Positions 49,304 to 58,795 are shown, counted from the first letter of the stretch. The stretch is DNA of 64,000 nucleotides from Streptomyces hyderabadensis (GCF_020404845.1 NZ_JAIOJZ010000034.1:1-64000), one strand, 5' to 3'. Made by a program: numbers and translations. Notes: generated by a model not told the origin, from the letters alone.

Positions 49304-49888
49304 ATGCCCGAGGAACCCGAAGCACTCGCCCCCGCCGCGCTCAAGGCGCTCGCGCACCCGCGCCGACAGCGGGTGCTGCACCACCTGAGCCTGCACGGAC
49401 CGGCCACGTCGGCGACCCTGGCCCGCTCGCTCGGCCTGAACACCGGGGCGACCAGCTACCACCTGCGTGAGCTGGCCAGATACGGCTTCGTGGAGGAGAC
49501 GGAGCGCGGCGGCGGCCGGGAGCGCTGGTGGCGTGCCGTGCCCCGCGACCGCCGCTTCCCGCCCCGCAGCCGCCAGAGCCCCGAGACCCGGCAGGTCATG
49601 GACGAGCTGAACCGGCACGCGTACGCCGCCGACCTGGAACTCTTCGAGCGGCTGCAACGGACCGCACCCGACGACCCGTGGGCCGACGCCTACCCCTACT
49701 CGCGCGGCACGATCCGGCTCACGCTCCCCGAACTCCACGCCTTCTTCGAGGAGTACATCGCCCTCCTCAACCGCTACAAGCGGCCCGCGGACCAGACCCC
49801 GCCCGGCGCCCGCACGCTGCTCACCCGGTTCCTCGCCTTCCCCGTCCCGGAGCCGGACACCGACAGAAGAGAGGCCGACCCCTCATGA
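49304..49888 (+). CDS. ArsR-like winged-helix regulator
   Basis: A 194-residue regulator. The N-terminal winged helix (ALAHPRRQRVLHHLSLHGPATSATLARSLGLNTGATSYHLRELARYGFV) is of the ArsR type without metal-binding cysteines. A C-terminal helical region (about 95-190) is often found in regulators coupled to ABC transporters. It overlaps the FtsX-type permease start by 4 bp (ATGA), so it probably controls that permease and itself. ATG 49304 begins the homologous part. Confidence 0.88.
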   Translation: MPEEPEALAPAALKALAHPRRQRVLHHLSLHGPATSATLARSLGLNTGATSYHLRELARYGFVEETERGGGRERWWRAVPRDRRFPPRSRQSPETRQVMDELNRHAYAADLELFERLQRTAPDDPWADAYPYSRGTIRLTLPELHAFFEEYIALLNRYKRPADQTPPGARTLLTRFLAFPVPEPDTDRREADPS

Positions 49889-52452
49889 TGCTGCGCTACG
49901 CCCTGAAGACCGTGCGCGCCCGCAAGGCCGGCTTCCTCGGCGCCTTCCTCGCCCTGATGTGCGCGGCCGCGCTGATCACCGCGTGCGGCACGCTGCTGGA
50001 GACCGGACTGCGCGGCACCGTTCGCACCGAGCGGTACACCGCGGCCCCGGTGCTGGTCTCCGCCGACCAGAACGTCCACCAGAGGACCGTCAAGCACAAG
50101 AAGGGCAAGACCAAGGTCAAGCACAAGGCCAAGCCCGTCGCCGAGCGGGCCTGGCTCGCCGCCTCCCTCGCGGACACCCTCGCGGGCACGCCCGGCGTCG
50201 CCCGGGTGATCCCCGAACTGACCTTCCCGGCCACGCCCTTGACCAGCACCGACACCGGCGGCGGCACCGGCGCGGACGGCCGGGCCGGCTACGGGCACGC
50301 CTGGGAGTCCGCCGCGCTGACGCCGTACCGGCTCACCTCCGGCACCGCCCCCGAGGCCGCCGGCGACGTGGTCGTCGACCAGCACCTCGCCGCCCGCGCC
50401 CGGCTCGCCCCCGGCGACCGCCTCACCGTCCAGTCGACGCGGGCCCCGCGTACCTACCGGGTCTCCGGGATCGCCGCTCCGGGTCCGGACGTGGTCCACC
50501 AGACCTCCCTCTTCTTCTCCGCCGCCGAGGCCCGCCGGCTCGCCGGCCACCCGGGGCAGGTCACCGCCTTCGGAGTGGTCCCCGAGCCGGGCACCGCCCC
50601 GGAGCGGCTGCGGCACGACCTCACCGCGGCGCTGCGCGACACCGGCGGCGCCGGAACCGGTACCGGCGCCCGGGTCACCACCGGCGACGCCCGCGGCCCG
50701 GTGGAGTTCCTGGACGCCGCCGCGGCCCGCACCAAGCTGGTCAGCATGGGCGGCGCGATGGGCGGCACCTCGCTGCTCGTGGCGGTCCTCGTGGTCGTCG
50801 GGACCTTCGCGCTCACCGTCCAGCAGCGCCACCGGGAACTGGCCCTGCTGCGTGCCGTCGCCGCCACCCCGGGGCAGATCCGCCGGCTGCTCGGGCGGGA
50901 GGCGCTGATCGTCGGCGCCGCCGCCGGCACCGTCGGCGCCCTGCTGGGACTCCCGCTGGGCGGGCTGCTGTTCGACAGGTTCGTGGCGCTGGGCGCCGTA
51001 CCCGCCACGCTCCGACACACCACCGGCTTCGTCCCGCCGCTCGCCGCCGTCGCCGCGACCCTCCTCGGTGCCTGGGCCGCCGCGCGGATCGCCTCCCGCC
51101 GGGTCGTCCGGATCCGTCCCGCGGAGGCGCTCGCCGAGGCCCGCGCCGAAAGCCCCCGGACCTCGTGGGGCCGCCTGCTCGCCGGGCTGGTGCTGCTCGC
51201 CGGTGGCGTCGTGCTGGTGGTGGTGCTCGGCACGCTGCGCACCGAGCCCGCCTCGACACCGGTCACCTTCCTCGCTGTCGTCGTCCTGTCGACCGCCGTC
51301 GCCCTGCTCGGGCCGCTGCTGGTCAGGGCGGCGGCCCTGCTGCTGGCGGGACCGCTGCGGCTGACCGGCCACGGCGGCAGGCTCGCCACCGCCAACCTGC
51401 GCGCGGGCGCCGCCCGCGCGGCCTCCGTGGTCACCCCGCTGACGCTGCTGGTCGGCATGGCCTGCACCGTGCTGTTCGCGCAGCCCACCCTCGGCGACGC
51501 GGCCCGCGCCCAGGCCCGCGAGGGGGTGCGCGCCGACTGGGTCGTCGCCTCCCAGGGGCCCGGCGTCCCGGCCGAGGCGGCACACCGGCTGCGCTCGGGC
51601 GGGGACGCGGTGACCGAGGTGGTCCGCACCACCGTCCGGGTCGGCCTCGACAAGTACGCCGCGCAGGGCGTCACGCCCGCCGGCCTCACCCGCACCTGGG
51701 ACCCGGACGTGGTCGCCGGTTCGCTCGACGGCCTCACGGAGCGCACCGTCGCCGTCAGCGAACTGGCCGCGGACCAGCTCGGCCTGGCCCCGGGCGACGC
51801 CCTGAAGCTCACGCTCGGCGACGGCACGCCCGTCGAGGTCACGGTCGCCGCCGTCTACGCCAGGGGCCTGGGCTTCGGCGACCTCACCTTCGCGCACGGC
51901 CTGGTCGCGGCTCACGTCGACAATCCGCTGGCCGCCACCCTCCTGGTCGGCACGGACCGGGCCCGCGACGACCTGGCCGCCGCGCTGCGGGGGTTCCCCG
52001 GGCTCACCGTCCTCACCCCGGCCGCCGCGGACTCCCTCCAGGCCGAGCGGCAACAGGCCAATGCCGAGGTGAACCTCCTCGCCATGGGCCTCGTCCTCGC
52101 CTTCACCGCGATCGCGGTCGTCAACACGCTCGCCATGTCGGTCTCCGAGCGCGTCCGCGAGTTCGCGCTGCTGCGCCTCGCGGGCGCCACCCGCCGCCAG
52201 GTGCTGCGCATGCTGCGCACCGAGGCGCTGTCGCTGCTCCTGCTCGCCACCGCGCTCGGCAGCGCCATCGCCCTGTCCGTCCTGACCGCGTTCAGCGTCG
52301 GCATGACCGGCCGGGCGGCACCGGCCGTCCTCCCGCTCGTCTACGTGGCGGTGGTCGCCGGGGCCGGGCTCCTCACCCTGGTCGCGACCGCCCTGCCCGG
52401 CCGGGTGGCCCTGCGGGTCCGGGCGGTGACGGTCGCGACGGCCAGGGAGTGA
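49885..52452 (+). CDS. FtsX-type ABC transporter permease (MacB-like, fused repeats)
   Basis: An 855-residue permease with two FtsX/MacB modules. The first helix is at 15-35, then an outer domain from 40 to 275; three helices lie at about 290-420 (LLVAVLVVVGTFALTV and so on), more near 440-520, a second outer domain follows, and a final three-helix bundle runs from 735 to 850 (VNLLAMGLVLAFTAIAVVNTLAMSVSERVREFALLRLAGATRRQVLRML). These permeases need a separate ATPase; none is adjacent. It probably extrudes a lipid, peptide or drug, or serves as a mechanotransmitter. ATG 49885 is coupled to the regulator. Confidence 0.92.
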   Translation: MMLRYALKTVRARKAGFLGAFLALMCAAALITACGTLLETGLRGTVRTERYTAAPVLVSADQNVHQRTVKHKKGKTKVKHKAKPVAERAWLAASLADTLAGTPGVARVIPELTFPATPLTSTDTGGGTGADGRAGYGHAWESAALTPYRLTSGTAPEAAGDVVVDQHLAARARLAPGDRLTVQSTRAPRTYRVSGIAAPGPDVVHQTSLFFSAAEARRLAGHPGQVTAFGVVPEPGTAPERLRHDLTAALRDTGGAGTGTGARVTTGDARGPVEFLDAAAARTKLVSMGGAMGGTSLLVAVLVVVGTFALTVQQRHRELALLRAVAATPGQIRRLLGREALIVGAAAGTVGALLGLPLGGLLFDRFVALGAVPATLRHTTGFVPPLAAVAATLLGAWAAARIASRRVVRIRPAEALAEARAESPRTSWGRLLAGLVLLAGGVVLVVVLGTLRTEPASTPVTFLAVVVLSTAVALLGPLLVRAAALLLAGPLRLTGHGGRLATANLRAGAARAASVVTPLTLLVGMACTVLFAQPTLGDAARAQAREGVRADWVVASQGPGVPAEAAHRLRSGGDAVTEVVRTTVRVGLDKYAAQGVTPAGLTRTWDPDVVAGSLDGLTERTVAVSELAADQLGLAPGDALKLTLGDGTPVEVTVAAVYARGLGFGDLTFAHGLVAAHVDNPLAATLLVGTDRARDDLAAALRGFPGLTVLTPAAADSLQAERQQANAEVNLLAMGLVLAFTAIAVVNTLAMSVSERVREFALLRLAGATRRQVLRMLRTEALSLLLLATALGSAIALSVLTAFSVGMTGRAAPAVLPLVYVAVVAGAGLLTLVATALPGRVALRVRAVTVATARE

Positions 52453-52643
52453 CCCGGCGGGGGGACCCGGCAGGGGTGACCCGTCAGGGGTGACCCGGCA
52501 GGAGTGACCCGGCAGGAGTGACCCGGCAGGAGTGACCCGGCAGGAGTGACCCGGCAGGAGTGACCCGGCAGGAGTGACCCGGCAGGAGTGACCCGGCAGG
52601 AGTGACCCGGCAGGAGTGACCCGGCAGGGGTGACCCGGCCGGT
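52449..52643. repeat. 14-bp tandem repeat, about 14 copies
   Basis: The unit GTGACCCGGCAGGA recurs at 52490, 52504, 52518 and every 14 bp to 52630 (11 near-perfect starts), with three more degenerate copies from 52449. It begins in the permease stop codon and ends 7 bp before the aminotransferase stop. Because 14 is not a multiple of three, the TGA in the unit closes all rightward frames; leftward it stays open. Confidence 0.95.
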
Positions 52644-52649
52644 GCCGGT

Positions 52650-53879
52650 CTAACGCGCGGCCCGCAGCCCCTGCCCGAGCCGCCGCAGCCCCTCCGCGAT
52701 CTCGTCCGGGGTCTGCGTGACGAAGCACAGCCGCAGCGTGGCGCGGTCCGGGTCCCCGGCGTGGAAGGGCGCGCCGGGGACGTACGCCACGTCGTGCCGG
52801 ACCACCTCGGGGAGCAGGGCGGTGGTGTCGTACCCGTCGGGCAGCCGGGCCCACAGGAACATGCCGCCCTCGGGCCGGGTCCACACCGACCCCGCCGGGA
52901 GCGCGTCCGCGAGGCCCGCGAGCATGGCGTCCCGGCGCTCCGCGTAGACGGCGGCGACCCGGGCGACATGGGCGTCCAGGTCCCGGTCGGCCAGGTAGCG
53001 GGCGGCGGCGAGCTGGTTGACGGTCGGGGTGTGCAGGTCGGCGGCCTGCTTGGCGACCGCGCAGGCCCGGAGCAGCCCGGCGGGCGCCCGCAGCCAGCCC
53101 AGGCGCAGGCCGGGGGCCATGACCTTGGAGAAGGAGCCGAGCAGCACGGTCCGGTCCCGGGCCCCCTCGCAGGAGGCGATCCAGGGCACCCGCTCGCCCT
53201 CGAAGCGCAGCTCGCCGTACGGATCGTCCTCGACGATCCACAGGCCGCACCGGCCCGCGACCTCGGCGACGGCGGCGCGGCGCGCGGCGGGCAGGGTGCG
53301 GCCGGTCGGGTTGGAGAAGGTGGGGACCGTGTAGAGCAGCTTCGGCCGCTCGCGCACCACCAGTTCCTCCAGGGCCCCGGGGTCGATCCCGTCCTCGTCC
53401 CCGGGCACGGCCAGCACCCGGGCGCCCGCGAAGCCGAAGGCCTGGAGGGCGGCCAGGTAGCAGGGGCGCTCGACGAGGACGGTGTCGCCGGGTTCGAGCA
53501 GGGCGGTGGCGAGCAGCGACAGGGCCTGCTGGGAGCCGGTGGTGACGAGGATGTCGTCGGCGCCGGTGGCCAGACCGCGCGCCGAGGTGCGGGCGGCCAG
53601 CGCGGCCCGCAGGGTGGGCTCGCCCTCGGTCGTGGAGTACTGCAGGGCCCGCGCGGGCGTCTCGGCGAGGACGTCCCGGTACGCGGCGGCGATGCCCTCC
53701 GCGTCGAACAGTTCCGGGGCCGGCAGCCCGCCCGCGAAGTTGATCACCTCGGGGCGGGCGGTGACGGCGAGGATGTCGCGTACGGGCGAACCGCCGATCG
53801 ACCGGGCCCGCGCGGCGAGCGGCGGCAGCGGAGCGCTGGTGGCGGGGGCGGAGGCGGACGCGGTCTCAGTCACGGTCAT
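52650..53879 (-). CDS. PLP-dependent aminotransferase, class I/II (LysN/MocR C-terminal type)
   Basis: A 409-residue fold-type I aminotransferase. NFAGGLPAPELFD opens it; VTTGSQQALSLLATALLEPGD precedes the cofactor pocket; VPTFSNPTGRTL, WIVEDDPYGELRFEG and the PLP-lysine motif VLLGSFSKVMAPGLRLGWL near residue 235 follow. This type uses 2-aminoadipate, aromatic or branched amino acids. It has no GntR domain. ATG 53879. Its end abuts the tandem repeat. Confidence 0.93.
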   Translation of the reverse strand: MTVTETASASAPATSAPLPPLAARARSIGGSPVRDILAVTARPEVINFAGGLPAPELFDAEGIAAAYRDVLAETPARALQYSTTEGEPTLRAALAARTSARGLATGADDILVTTGSQQALSLLATALLEPGDTVLVERPCYLAALQAFGFAGARVLAVPGDEDGIDPGALEELVVRERPKLLYTVPTFSNPTGRTLPAARRAAVAEVAGRCGLWIVEDDPYGELRFEGERVPWIASCEGARDRTVLLGSFSKVMAPGLRLGWLRAPAGLLRACAVAKQAADLHTPTVNQLAAARYLADRDLDAHVARVAAVYAERRDAMLAGLADALPAGSVWTRPEGGMFLWARLPDGYDTTALLPEVVRHDVAYVPGAPFHAGDPDRATLRLCFVTQTPDEIAEGLRRLGQGLRAAR

Positions 53880-53977
53880 GCGCGCAGCCTAGGCAGGTAC
53901 GTGCCGCCTACAAGGAACTTTCCGCGATCCGGACACCACCCGCGCGACCGGGCCCACCGCCCCCGTGCACCGAGCCG

Positions 53978-54880
53978 TCAGCCCTTGACCCCCAGCCCGC
54001 CGTAGACGTTGATGTCCGCGTCCGTGACGTCGTTGATGTCCTTGTACCGGACCTTCTCGATCTCGTCGAGCCCGGCGAGGTACGACTCCTCCGGCTGCTC
54101 CGGCACCGGTGCCGCGTGGTCCGGCCGCCAGTGGTGCACCGGGACGACCCCCGGCTCGGCCAGCTCCAGACCGGTCTCGGTGAAGAAGCGCTCGACGTCC
54201 TTGCGGGAGCGCAGCACGAAGGTGAACCCCCGCTCCGTGTACGTCCGCTGGACCGCGCGGATGTTCTCCGGGTTGAGGTCCTCCGTGAGGTGGCTGAGGA
54301 CGAGCCGGCTGCCGGCGGGCAGCGCGTCCATCAGCTCGCGGACGATCGGGTACGCCTCCTCGTCCTCGACGAAGTGCAGGATGGCGACCAGGCAGAGCGC
54401 GACGGGACGGCTGAAGTCCAGGGTTCCGGCGGCCTGTTCGAGGATCCGCGCCGGGCTCTTCAGGTCGGCGTCGATGTAGTCCGTGCGCCCCTCGGGCCCG
54501 CTGGTGAGCAGGGCACGGGCGTGGGCGAGCACGACGGGGTCGTTGTCGACGTAGACGACCCGCGACTCGGGGGCGATGCCCTGGGCGATCTGGTGCACGT
54601 TCTCGGCGGTGGGCAGCCCGGTGCCGATGTCCAGGAACTGCCGGATGCCGTCCTCGCGGGCCAGCGCGGTCACCGAACGCCGCAGGAAGTCGCGGTTGTG
54701 CCGTACGTCGAGGTAGCCGCGCGGGTTGGCGGCGAGCCCGGCGGCCGCGGCGTTCAGGTCGGCGGGGTAGTGGTCCTTGCCGCCGAGGAAGACGTCGTAG
54801 ACCCGCGCCGGGTGCGCCTTGCTGCTGTCGATCCTCCTCCGCAGCTCCGCGGGGTCCTGGCTGAGGGCGTCACCGGGCAT
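53978..54880 (-). CDS. SAM-dependent methyltransferase, PF04672 (DUF574) family
   Basis: A 300-residue paralogue of the protein at 37429-38235: KAHPARVYDVFLGGKDHYPAD, FLDIGTGLPTAENVHQ and RVVYVDNDPVVLAHARALL are the matching blocks. A C-terminal extension of about 30 residues (EKVRYKDINDVTDADINVYGG) is not in the other copy. Start at ATG 54880 (GGTGG 9 bp upstream); the open frame to 54955 is discounted. Substrate unknown. Confidence 0.92.
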   Translation of the reverse strand: MPGDALSQDPAELRRRIDSSKAHPARVYDVFLGGKDHYPADLNAAAAGLAANPRGYLDVRHNRDFLRRSVTALAREDGIRQFLDIGTGLPTAENVHQIAQGIAPESRVVYVDNDPVVLAHARALLTSGPEGRTDYIDADLKSPARILEQAAGTLDFSRPVALCLVAILHFVEDEEAYPIVRELMDALPAGSRLVLSHLTEDLNPENIRAVQRTYTERGFTFVLRSRKDVERFFTETGLELAEPGVVPVHHWRPDHAAPVPEQPEESYLAGLDEIEKVRYKDINDVTDADINVYGGLGVKG

Positions 54881-54988
54881 GCGCGTCCCACCTTTCGGAT
54901 GTCGCCTGACGATGCGAACCGGTTGTGTCGTCAACAACCTATCCCCCGGGCGCACTTGCCGCCGTCCGATGCCCGCGCCCGGCCCGCC

Positions 54989-56299
54989 TCAGCCGCCCTC
55001 GACCAGCTCCCAGGCGTCGCCGCCGAGGGGGTACGCGTAGTACGAGTCGTCCCGGGAGGCGCTGGTGCGGAACGGCTTGCCGTGGTCGTCGACGCGCAGC
55101 GTGCCGTGCCGGCCGCCGCTGGACCACTCCAGCTCCAGGTACCAGCTGACGTCGTGCTCGCTGGTGTGCGCGTTGACGTAGAAGACCTCCGGGTCGGATT
55201 CGCTGACGCTGTACGGGAAGTCCCGCTGGCCGCCGATCGGCGCGGCCGTCGGGGTGCCGAGGTCCAGCGAGACGTCGAACGCCTTGGTGTTCACCTGGCC
55301 GCCGCAGCCGACGCCCATCGCGTACTGGTTCCAGTCCAGCGCCGGACCGCTGCTCACCACCCGCACGTGCAGGTCCTTCAGGACCACCGTCTCCGGACCG
55401 GTGCCCTGCACGGTGAGGACGGCCGTCTGCCGGTTCGCGGACACCGCGTTGAGGGGAGTGGCCCAGCCGACGGCGTCCTGCTGGGGCGGGGGCTTGGACA
55501 CGTTCTTCGGGCTGCGGTCGATGAGGAAGGAGTGCTCGCAGGGCACGTCCCAGTAGTACGGGGTGGTGGAGACGGTGAGCAGGGGCCCGGCCGGGGGTGC
55601 CTCGCGGCTCGGCGCGGCGGTGGCCGCACGCGACGGCGACGCGTCGGGGGACTCGGAGCCGGACGCGGAGGCGGACGGGGAGGGCGTGGTGGCGCTCGCG
55701 CTCGGCGAACCCGGACCGGTCGCGGTCGCCGACACCGGCGCGGAGGTCTGCGCCACGGCCCCGGCCGGACCGTGCCGGCCGTCGTCGTCCGGGCTCGACA
55801 CGAGGTTGGCCACGAGCGCCACGGCGGCGCTGACGGCGACGACGCCGGTCGCGGCGTAGAGCGCGGCGCGCGGGACCCGGCGGCGGGCCGGAGCGGAGGC
55901 GTCGGGGGCGGGCTGGGTGCTGACCGGTACGGGGGTGGTCTCCGGGGCGGGCGGGACCTCCGACGGTGCCGTCGCCGACGCGGTGCCGTCCGCGGCCGCA
56001 CGCTCGGCGCCCTCGCTCCCCTCGCTCCCGTCGGCCCCCTCGGTCTCGTCCTTCTTCACGCCGCGCAGCGCGTCCGCACGGATCCAGCGGCGGTGGAGTT
56101 CGAGCAGTTCCTCGGGGGTCGCCCGGCACACGCGGGCGAGGCGTTCGACGGGCGCGAACTCGACCGGGACGACCTCCCCGCTGACGTACCTGTGCAGGGT
56201 CGAGCCGCTCATGTGCAGCCGCTTGCCGAGTGCCCCGTAACTGAGCCCGGACCGCTCCTTCAGCTCCCGAAGCAGTGCCGCGAAGTCGTCCCCCGCCAC
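54989..56299 (-). CDS. Membrane-anchored XRE regulator with unknown outer domain
   Basis: A 436-residue protein. The XRE HTH at about 5-70 (LRELKERSGLSYGALGKRLHMSGSTLHRYVSGEVVP) precedes an acidic/Ala linker, a transmembrane helix near 142-165 (AALYAATGVVAVSAAVALVANLV), a Ser/Thr/Pro-rich stalk and a folded outer domain from about 245 with CEHSF and GVGCGG cysteines. I recognise no name for the outer domain. GTG 56299 has GGAGG just upstream. It is divergent from a DUF4232 lipoprotein and could control it. Confidence 0.87.
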   Translation of the reverse strand: MAGDDFAALLRELKERSGLSYGALGKRLHMSGSTLHRYVSGEVVPVEFAPVERLARVCRATPEELLELHRRWIRADALRGVKKDETEGADGSEGSEGAERAAADGTASATAPSEVPPAPETTPVPVSTQPAPDASAPARRRVPRAALYAATGVVAVSAAVALVANLVSSPDDDGRHGPAGAVAQTSAPVSATATGPGSPSASATTPSPSASASGSESPDASPSRAATAAPSREAPPAGPLLTVSTTPYYWDVPCEHSFLIDRSPKNVSKPPPQQDAVGWATPLNAVSANRQTAVLTVQGTGPETVVLKDLHVRVVSSGPALDWNQYAMGVGCGGQVNTKAFDVSLDLGTPTAAPIGGQRDFPYSVSESDPEVFYVNAHTSEHDVSWYLELEWSSGGRHGTLRVDDHGKPFRTSASRDDSYYAYPLGGDAWELVEGG

Positions 56300-56511
56300 C
56301 GTTCCTCCCTCTCCTCGCATCCCCGTACCGCATCCCAGAGGGACGCCGTTCTCGCAGGTCAGAGCGTTCCGGGCGTCCCATCGTCCCGCATGCTCCCCCA
56401 TCGCTGGCGGCCGGGACGATCAGGACCGCAAGCTGTGGTCATCCAAGCAGCCGCTCCCGCCGAACGGTCGAGCGGCTCGCCCCAACTCTCGCATCCCCAG
56501 GGGGACCTGCC

Positions 56512-57231
56512 ATGTCCGCACGCCGCATCACCCGTACCCGCCTGTTCGCCGCCACCACGGTCGCGCTGGCCGCACTCTCCCTGACGGCCTGCGAGGGCGA
56601 CGAACTCACCGGCTCCCCCGCGCCCGAATCCACCGCCTCCGCACCGGCGGACGGGAACAGCGCCCGGCCGGCGGGCGGCGCGAAGGGCGACGCCGGGAAG
56701 ACGGAGGACACGGGGACGGCCGGCTCGACCGGATCGACCGGTTCCGCCGGCAACGACAAGGCATCCGGCTCCGAAGCCGGCACCGGCTCCGGCTCCGACG
56801 GCTCGGAGGGCTCCGACTCTGACCTCCCCGGCAAGTGCTCCGCGTCCGACGTACGGATCACCGCGGCGAACGCCCCCCGCCCGATCAACCACCTGCTGCT
56901 GACCGCCACCAACACCGGCTCGAAGACGTGCGCGCTGCCGCAGTACCCGGCGGCCCGGTTCGGCGAGGCCCAGTCGGTGCCGCCGGTCGCGGAGTCCAGC
57001 AAGCCCCAGTCGCTGACGACGCTGGCCCCCGGCGAGTCCGGCTACGCGGGCGTACGGCTGTCCTCCGGCGACGGCAGCGGCGAGAACGGCTACGAGACCA
57101 GCACCCTCACCATCCCCTTCGAGGACGGCTCCATCGCCACGGTCAAGCTGCCCTCCGGGGGCGTGTACGTCGACACCGCGCTGACGGTCACGTACTGGCA
57201 GACCGAGGCGGCCAACGCGCTCGAGTACTGA
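56512..57231 (+). CDS. DUF4232 lipoprotein
   Basis: A 239-residue secreted lipoprotein: signal peptide with lipobox LTAC near residue 24, a Gly/Ser/Thr/Glu-rich linker to about 100, and a DUF4232 beta-sandwich (CSASDVRITAANAPRPINHLLLTATNTGSKTCALPQYPAARF, then GESGYAGVRL). Function unknown; a surface protein of Streptomyces type. GGGGGA 7 bp before ATG 56512. Confidence 0.9.
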   Translation: MSARRITRTRLFAATTVALAALSLTACEGDELTGSPAPESTASAPADGNSARPAGGAKGDAGKTEDTGTAGSTGSTGSAGNDKASGSEAGTGSGSDGSEGSDSDLPGKCSASDVRITAANAPRPINHLLLTATNTGSKTCALPQYPAARFGEAQSVPPVAESSKPQSLTTLAPGESGYAGVRLSSGDGSGENGYETSTLTIPFEDGSIATVKLPSGGVYVDTALTVTYWQTEAANALEY

Positions 57232-57280
57232 AGGGGTCAGCGCGCCCGCACCCCGTGTGTGAAGGGCCGGCACCGGTCGC

Positions 57281-58273
57281 TCAGCGCAGTGTGCGAGCGA
57301 CCTCGGTTGCCCAGTACGTCAGGATGTTGCGCGCGCCCGCCCGCTTGATCCCGGTGAGGGACTCCAGGATGGCCCGGTCGCGGTCGATCCAGCCCTTCTC
57401 GGCGGCGGCCTCGATCATCGAGTACTCGCCGGAGATCTGGTAGGCGGCGACGGGCACGTCCGAGGCCTCGGCGACCTTGGCGAGGATGTCGAGGTAGGGA
57501 CCGGCCGGCTTGACCATCACCATGTCGGCCCCCTCCTCCAGGTCCAGGGCCAGCTCCCGCATCGCTTCGCGCGCGTTGGCGGCGTCCTGCTGGTAGGTCT
57601 TGCGGTCGCCCTTGAGCGAGGACCCGACGGCCTCGCGGAAGGGCCCGTAGAAGGCGGAGGCGTACTTGGCGGTGTACGCGAGGATCGCGACGTCCTCCCG
57701 CCCGATCTGGTCGAGGGCGTCACGGACGACACCGATCTGACCGTCCATCATCCCGCTGGGCCCGACCACGTGGGCGCCCGCGTCGGCCTGGACCTGCGCC
57801 ATCTCGGCGTACCGCTCCAGGGTGGCGTCGTTGTCGACGCGCCCCTGGTCGTCGAGCACGCCGCAGTGACCGTGGTCGGTGAACTCGTCGAGGCAGAGGT
57901 CGGACATGACGAGCAGCTCGTCCCCGACCTCGGCCCGCACGTCCCGCAGCGCGACCTGGAGGATCCCGTCGGGGTCGGTGCCCGCCGTGCCGGCGGCGTC
58001 CTTCTTCCCCTCCTCCGGCACCCCGAAGAGCATGATCCCGGAGATCCCGGCCTCGACCGCCTCCGCGGCCGCCTTCTTCAGGGTGTCCCGGGTGTGCTGC
58101 ACGACGCCGGGCATCGCCGCGATCGGCACCGGCTCGCTCGCGCCCTCCAGGACGAAGGCGGGGAGGATGAAGTCGGCGGGGTGCAGCCGGGTCTCGGCGA
58201 CCATCCGACGCATCACGGGGGTGGTCCGCAGCCGCCGGGGCCGGGTGCCGGGAAAGGATCCGTACGTCGTCAT
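57281..58273 (-). CDS. hemB: Delta-aminolevulinic acid dehydratase (porphobilinogen synthase)
   Basis: A 330-residue enzyme condensing two 5-aminolevulinate molecules to porphobilinogen. Catalytic lysines are in YTAKYASAFYGPFR and MVKPAGPYLDI; MSDLCLDEFTDHGHCGVLD is the metal-binding region, with two cysteines, and the following segment is that of the Mg-responsive type. ATG 58273. It lies 2.4 kb downstream of hemD/cobA on the same strand, separated by three unrelated genes. Confidence 0.97.
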   Translation of the reverse strand: MTTYGSFPGTRPRRLRTTPVMRRMVAETRLHPADFILPAFVLEGASEPVPIAAMPGVVQHTRDTLKKAAAEAVEAGISGIMLFGVPEEGKKDAAGTAGTDPDGILQVALRDVRAEVGDELLVMSDLCLDEFTDHGHCGVLDDQGRVDNDATLERYAEMAQVQADAGAHVVGPSGMMDGQIGVVRDALDQIGREDVAILAYTAKYASAFYGPFREAVGSSLKGDRKTYQQDAANAREAMRELALDLEEGADMVMVKPAGPYLDILAKVAEASDVPVAAYQISGEYSMIEAAAEKGWIDRDRAILESLTGIKRAGARNILTYWATEVARTLR

Positions 58274-58384
58274 ACCACCTACGCTACGCCCGCCCCACCC
58301 GTGCCTTTGCCGACGGGGAGTCGGCCCGGGAGGTGGCCGATTCGTTCAAGAGGGCGGTGCCGACGGCCCGCTACCGTCGCTGCC

Positions 58385-58795
58385 ATGAACAGCACCGGCG
58401 ACCAGTCGCGCCACCTGAGCATCCGCATCGACCGCTCCGTCGACGACGTCTACGCCTTCGCCTCGAACCCGGCCAACCTGCCCGCGTGGGCCCACGGCCT
58501 CGGCGCATCCATCGAGAAGAGCGCGGACCACTGGGTCGCGGAGTCCTCCCCCATGGGCCGGGTCACGGTGACCTTCACCCCGCGCAACGACCTGGGCGTA
58601 CTCGACCACGACGTCACGCTGCCCTCCGGGGAGACCGTCCACAACCCGGTCCGCGTGATCGCCGACGGCACCCGCAGCGAGGTGGTGTTCACCCTCCGCA
58701 GGCAGCCCGGGACGACCGACGCCGACTTCGAGCGGGACGCCGGCATGGTCACGGCCGACCTGGCGAGGCTCAAGGAGCTGCTGGAGTCCGACTAG
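58385..58795 (+). CDS. SRPBCC-fold (polyketide cyclase/START-like) protein
   Basis: A 136-residue protein of the SRPBCC superfamily: ISIRIDRSVDDVYAFASNPANLPAWAHGL opens the ligand cavity, and the C-terminal long helix DADFERDAGMVTADLARLKELL closes it. A ligand-binding or ring-modifying role is possible; nothing more can be said. It overlaps the convergent oxidoreductase stop by 4 bp. Confidence 0.85.
   Translation: MNSTGDQSRHLSIRIDRSVDDVYAFASNPANLPAWAHGLGASIEKSADHWVAESSPMGRVTVTFTPRNDLGVLDHDVTLPSGETVHNPVRVIADGTRSEVVFTLRRQPGTTDADFERDAGMVTADLARLKELLESD

Noticed and set aside
52449..52643. CRISPR array
   Set aside because: The units are contiguous 14-bp copies with no unique spacers.
49774..53250. 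An 1158-codon minus-strand open frame across the permease and tandem repeat
   Set aside because: It is antisense to the permease, out of frame with the aminotransferase, and low in complexity; the repeat has no leftward stops, which explains its length.
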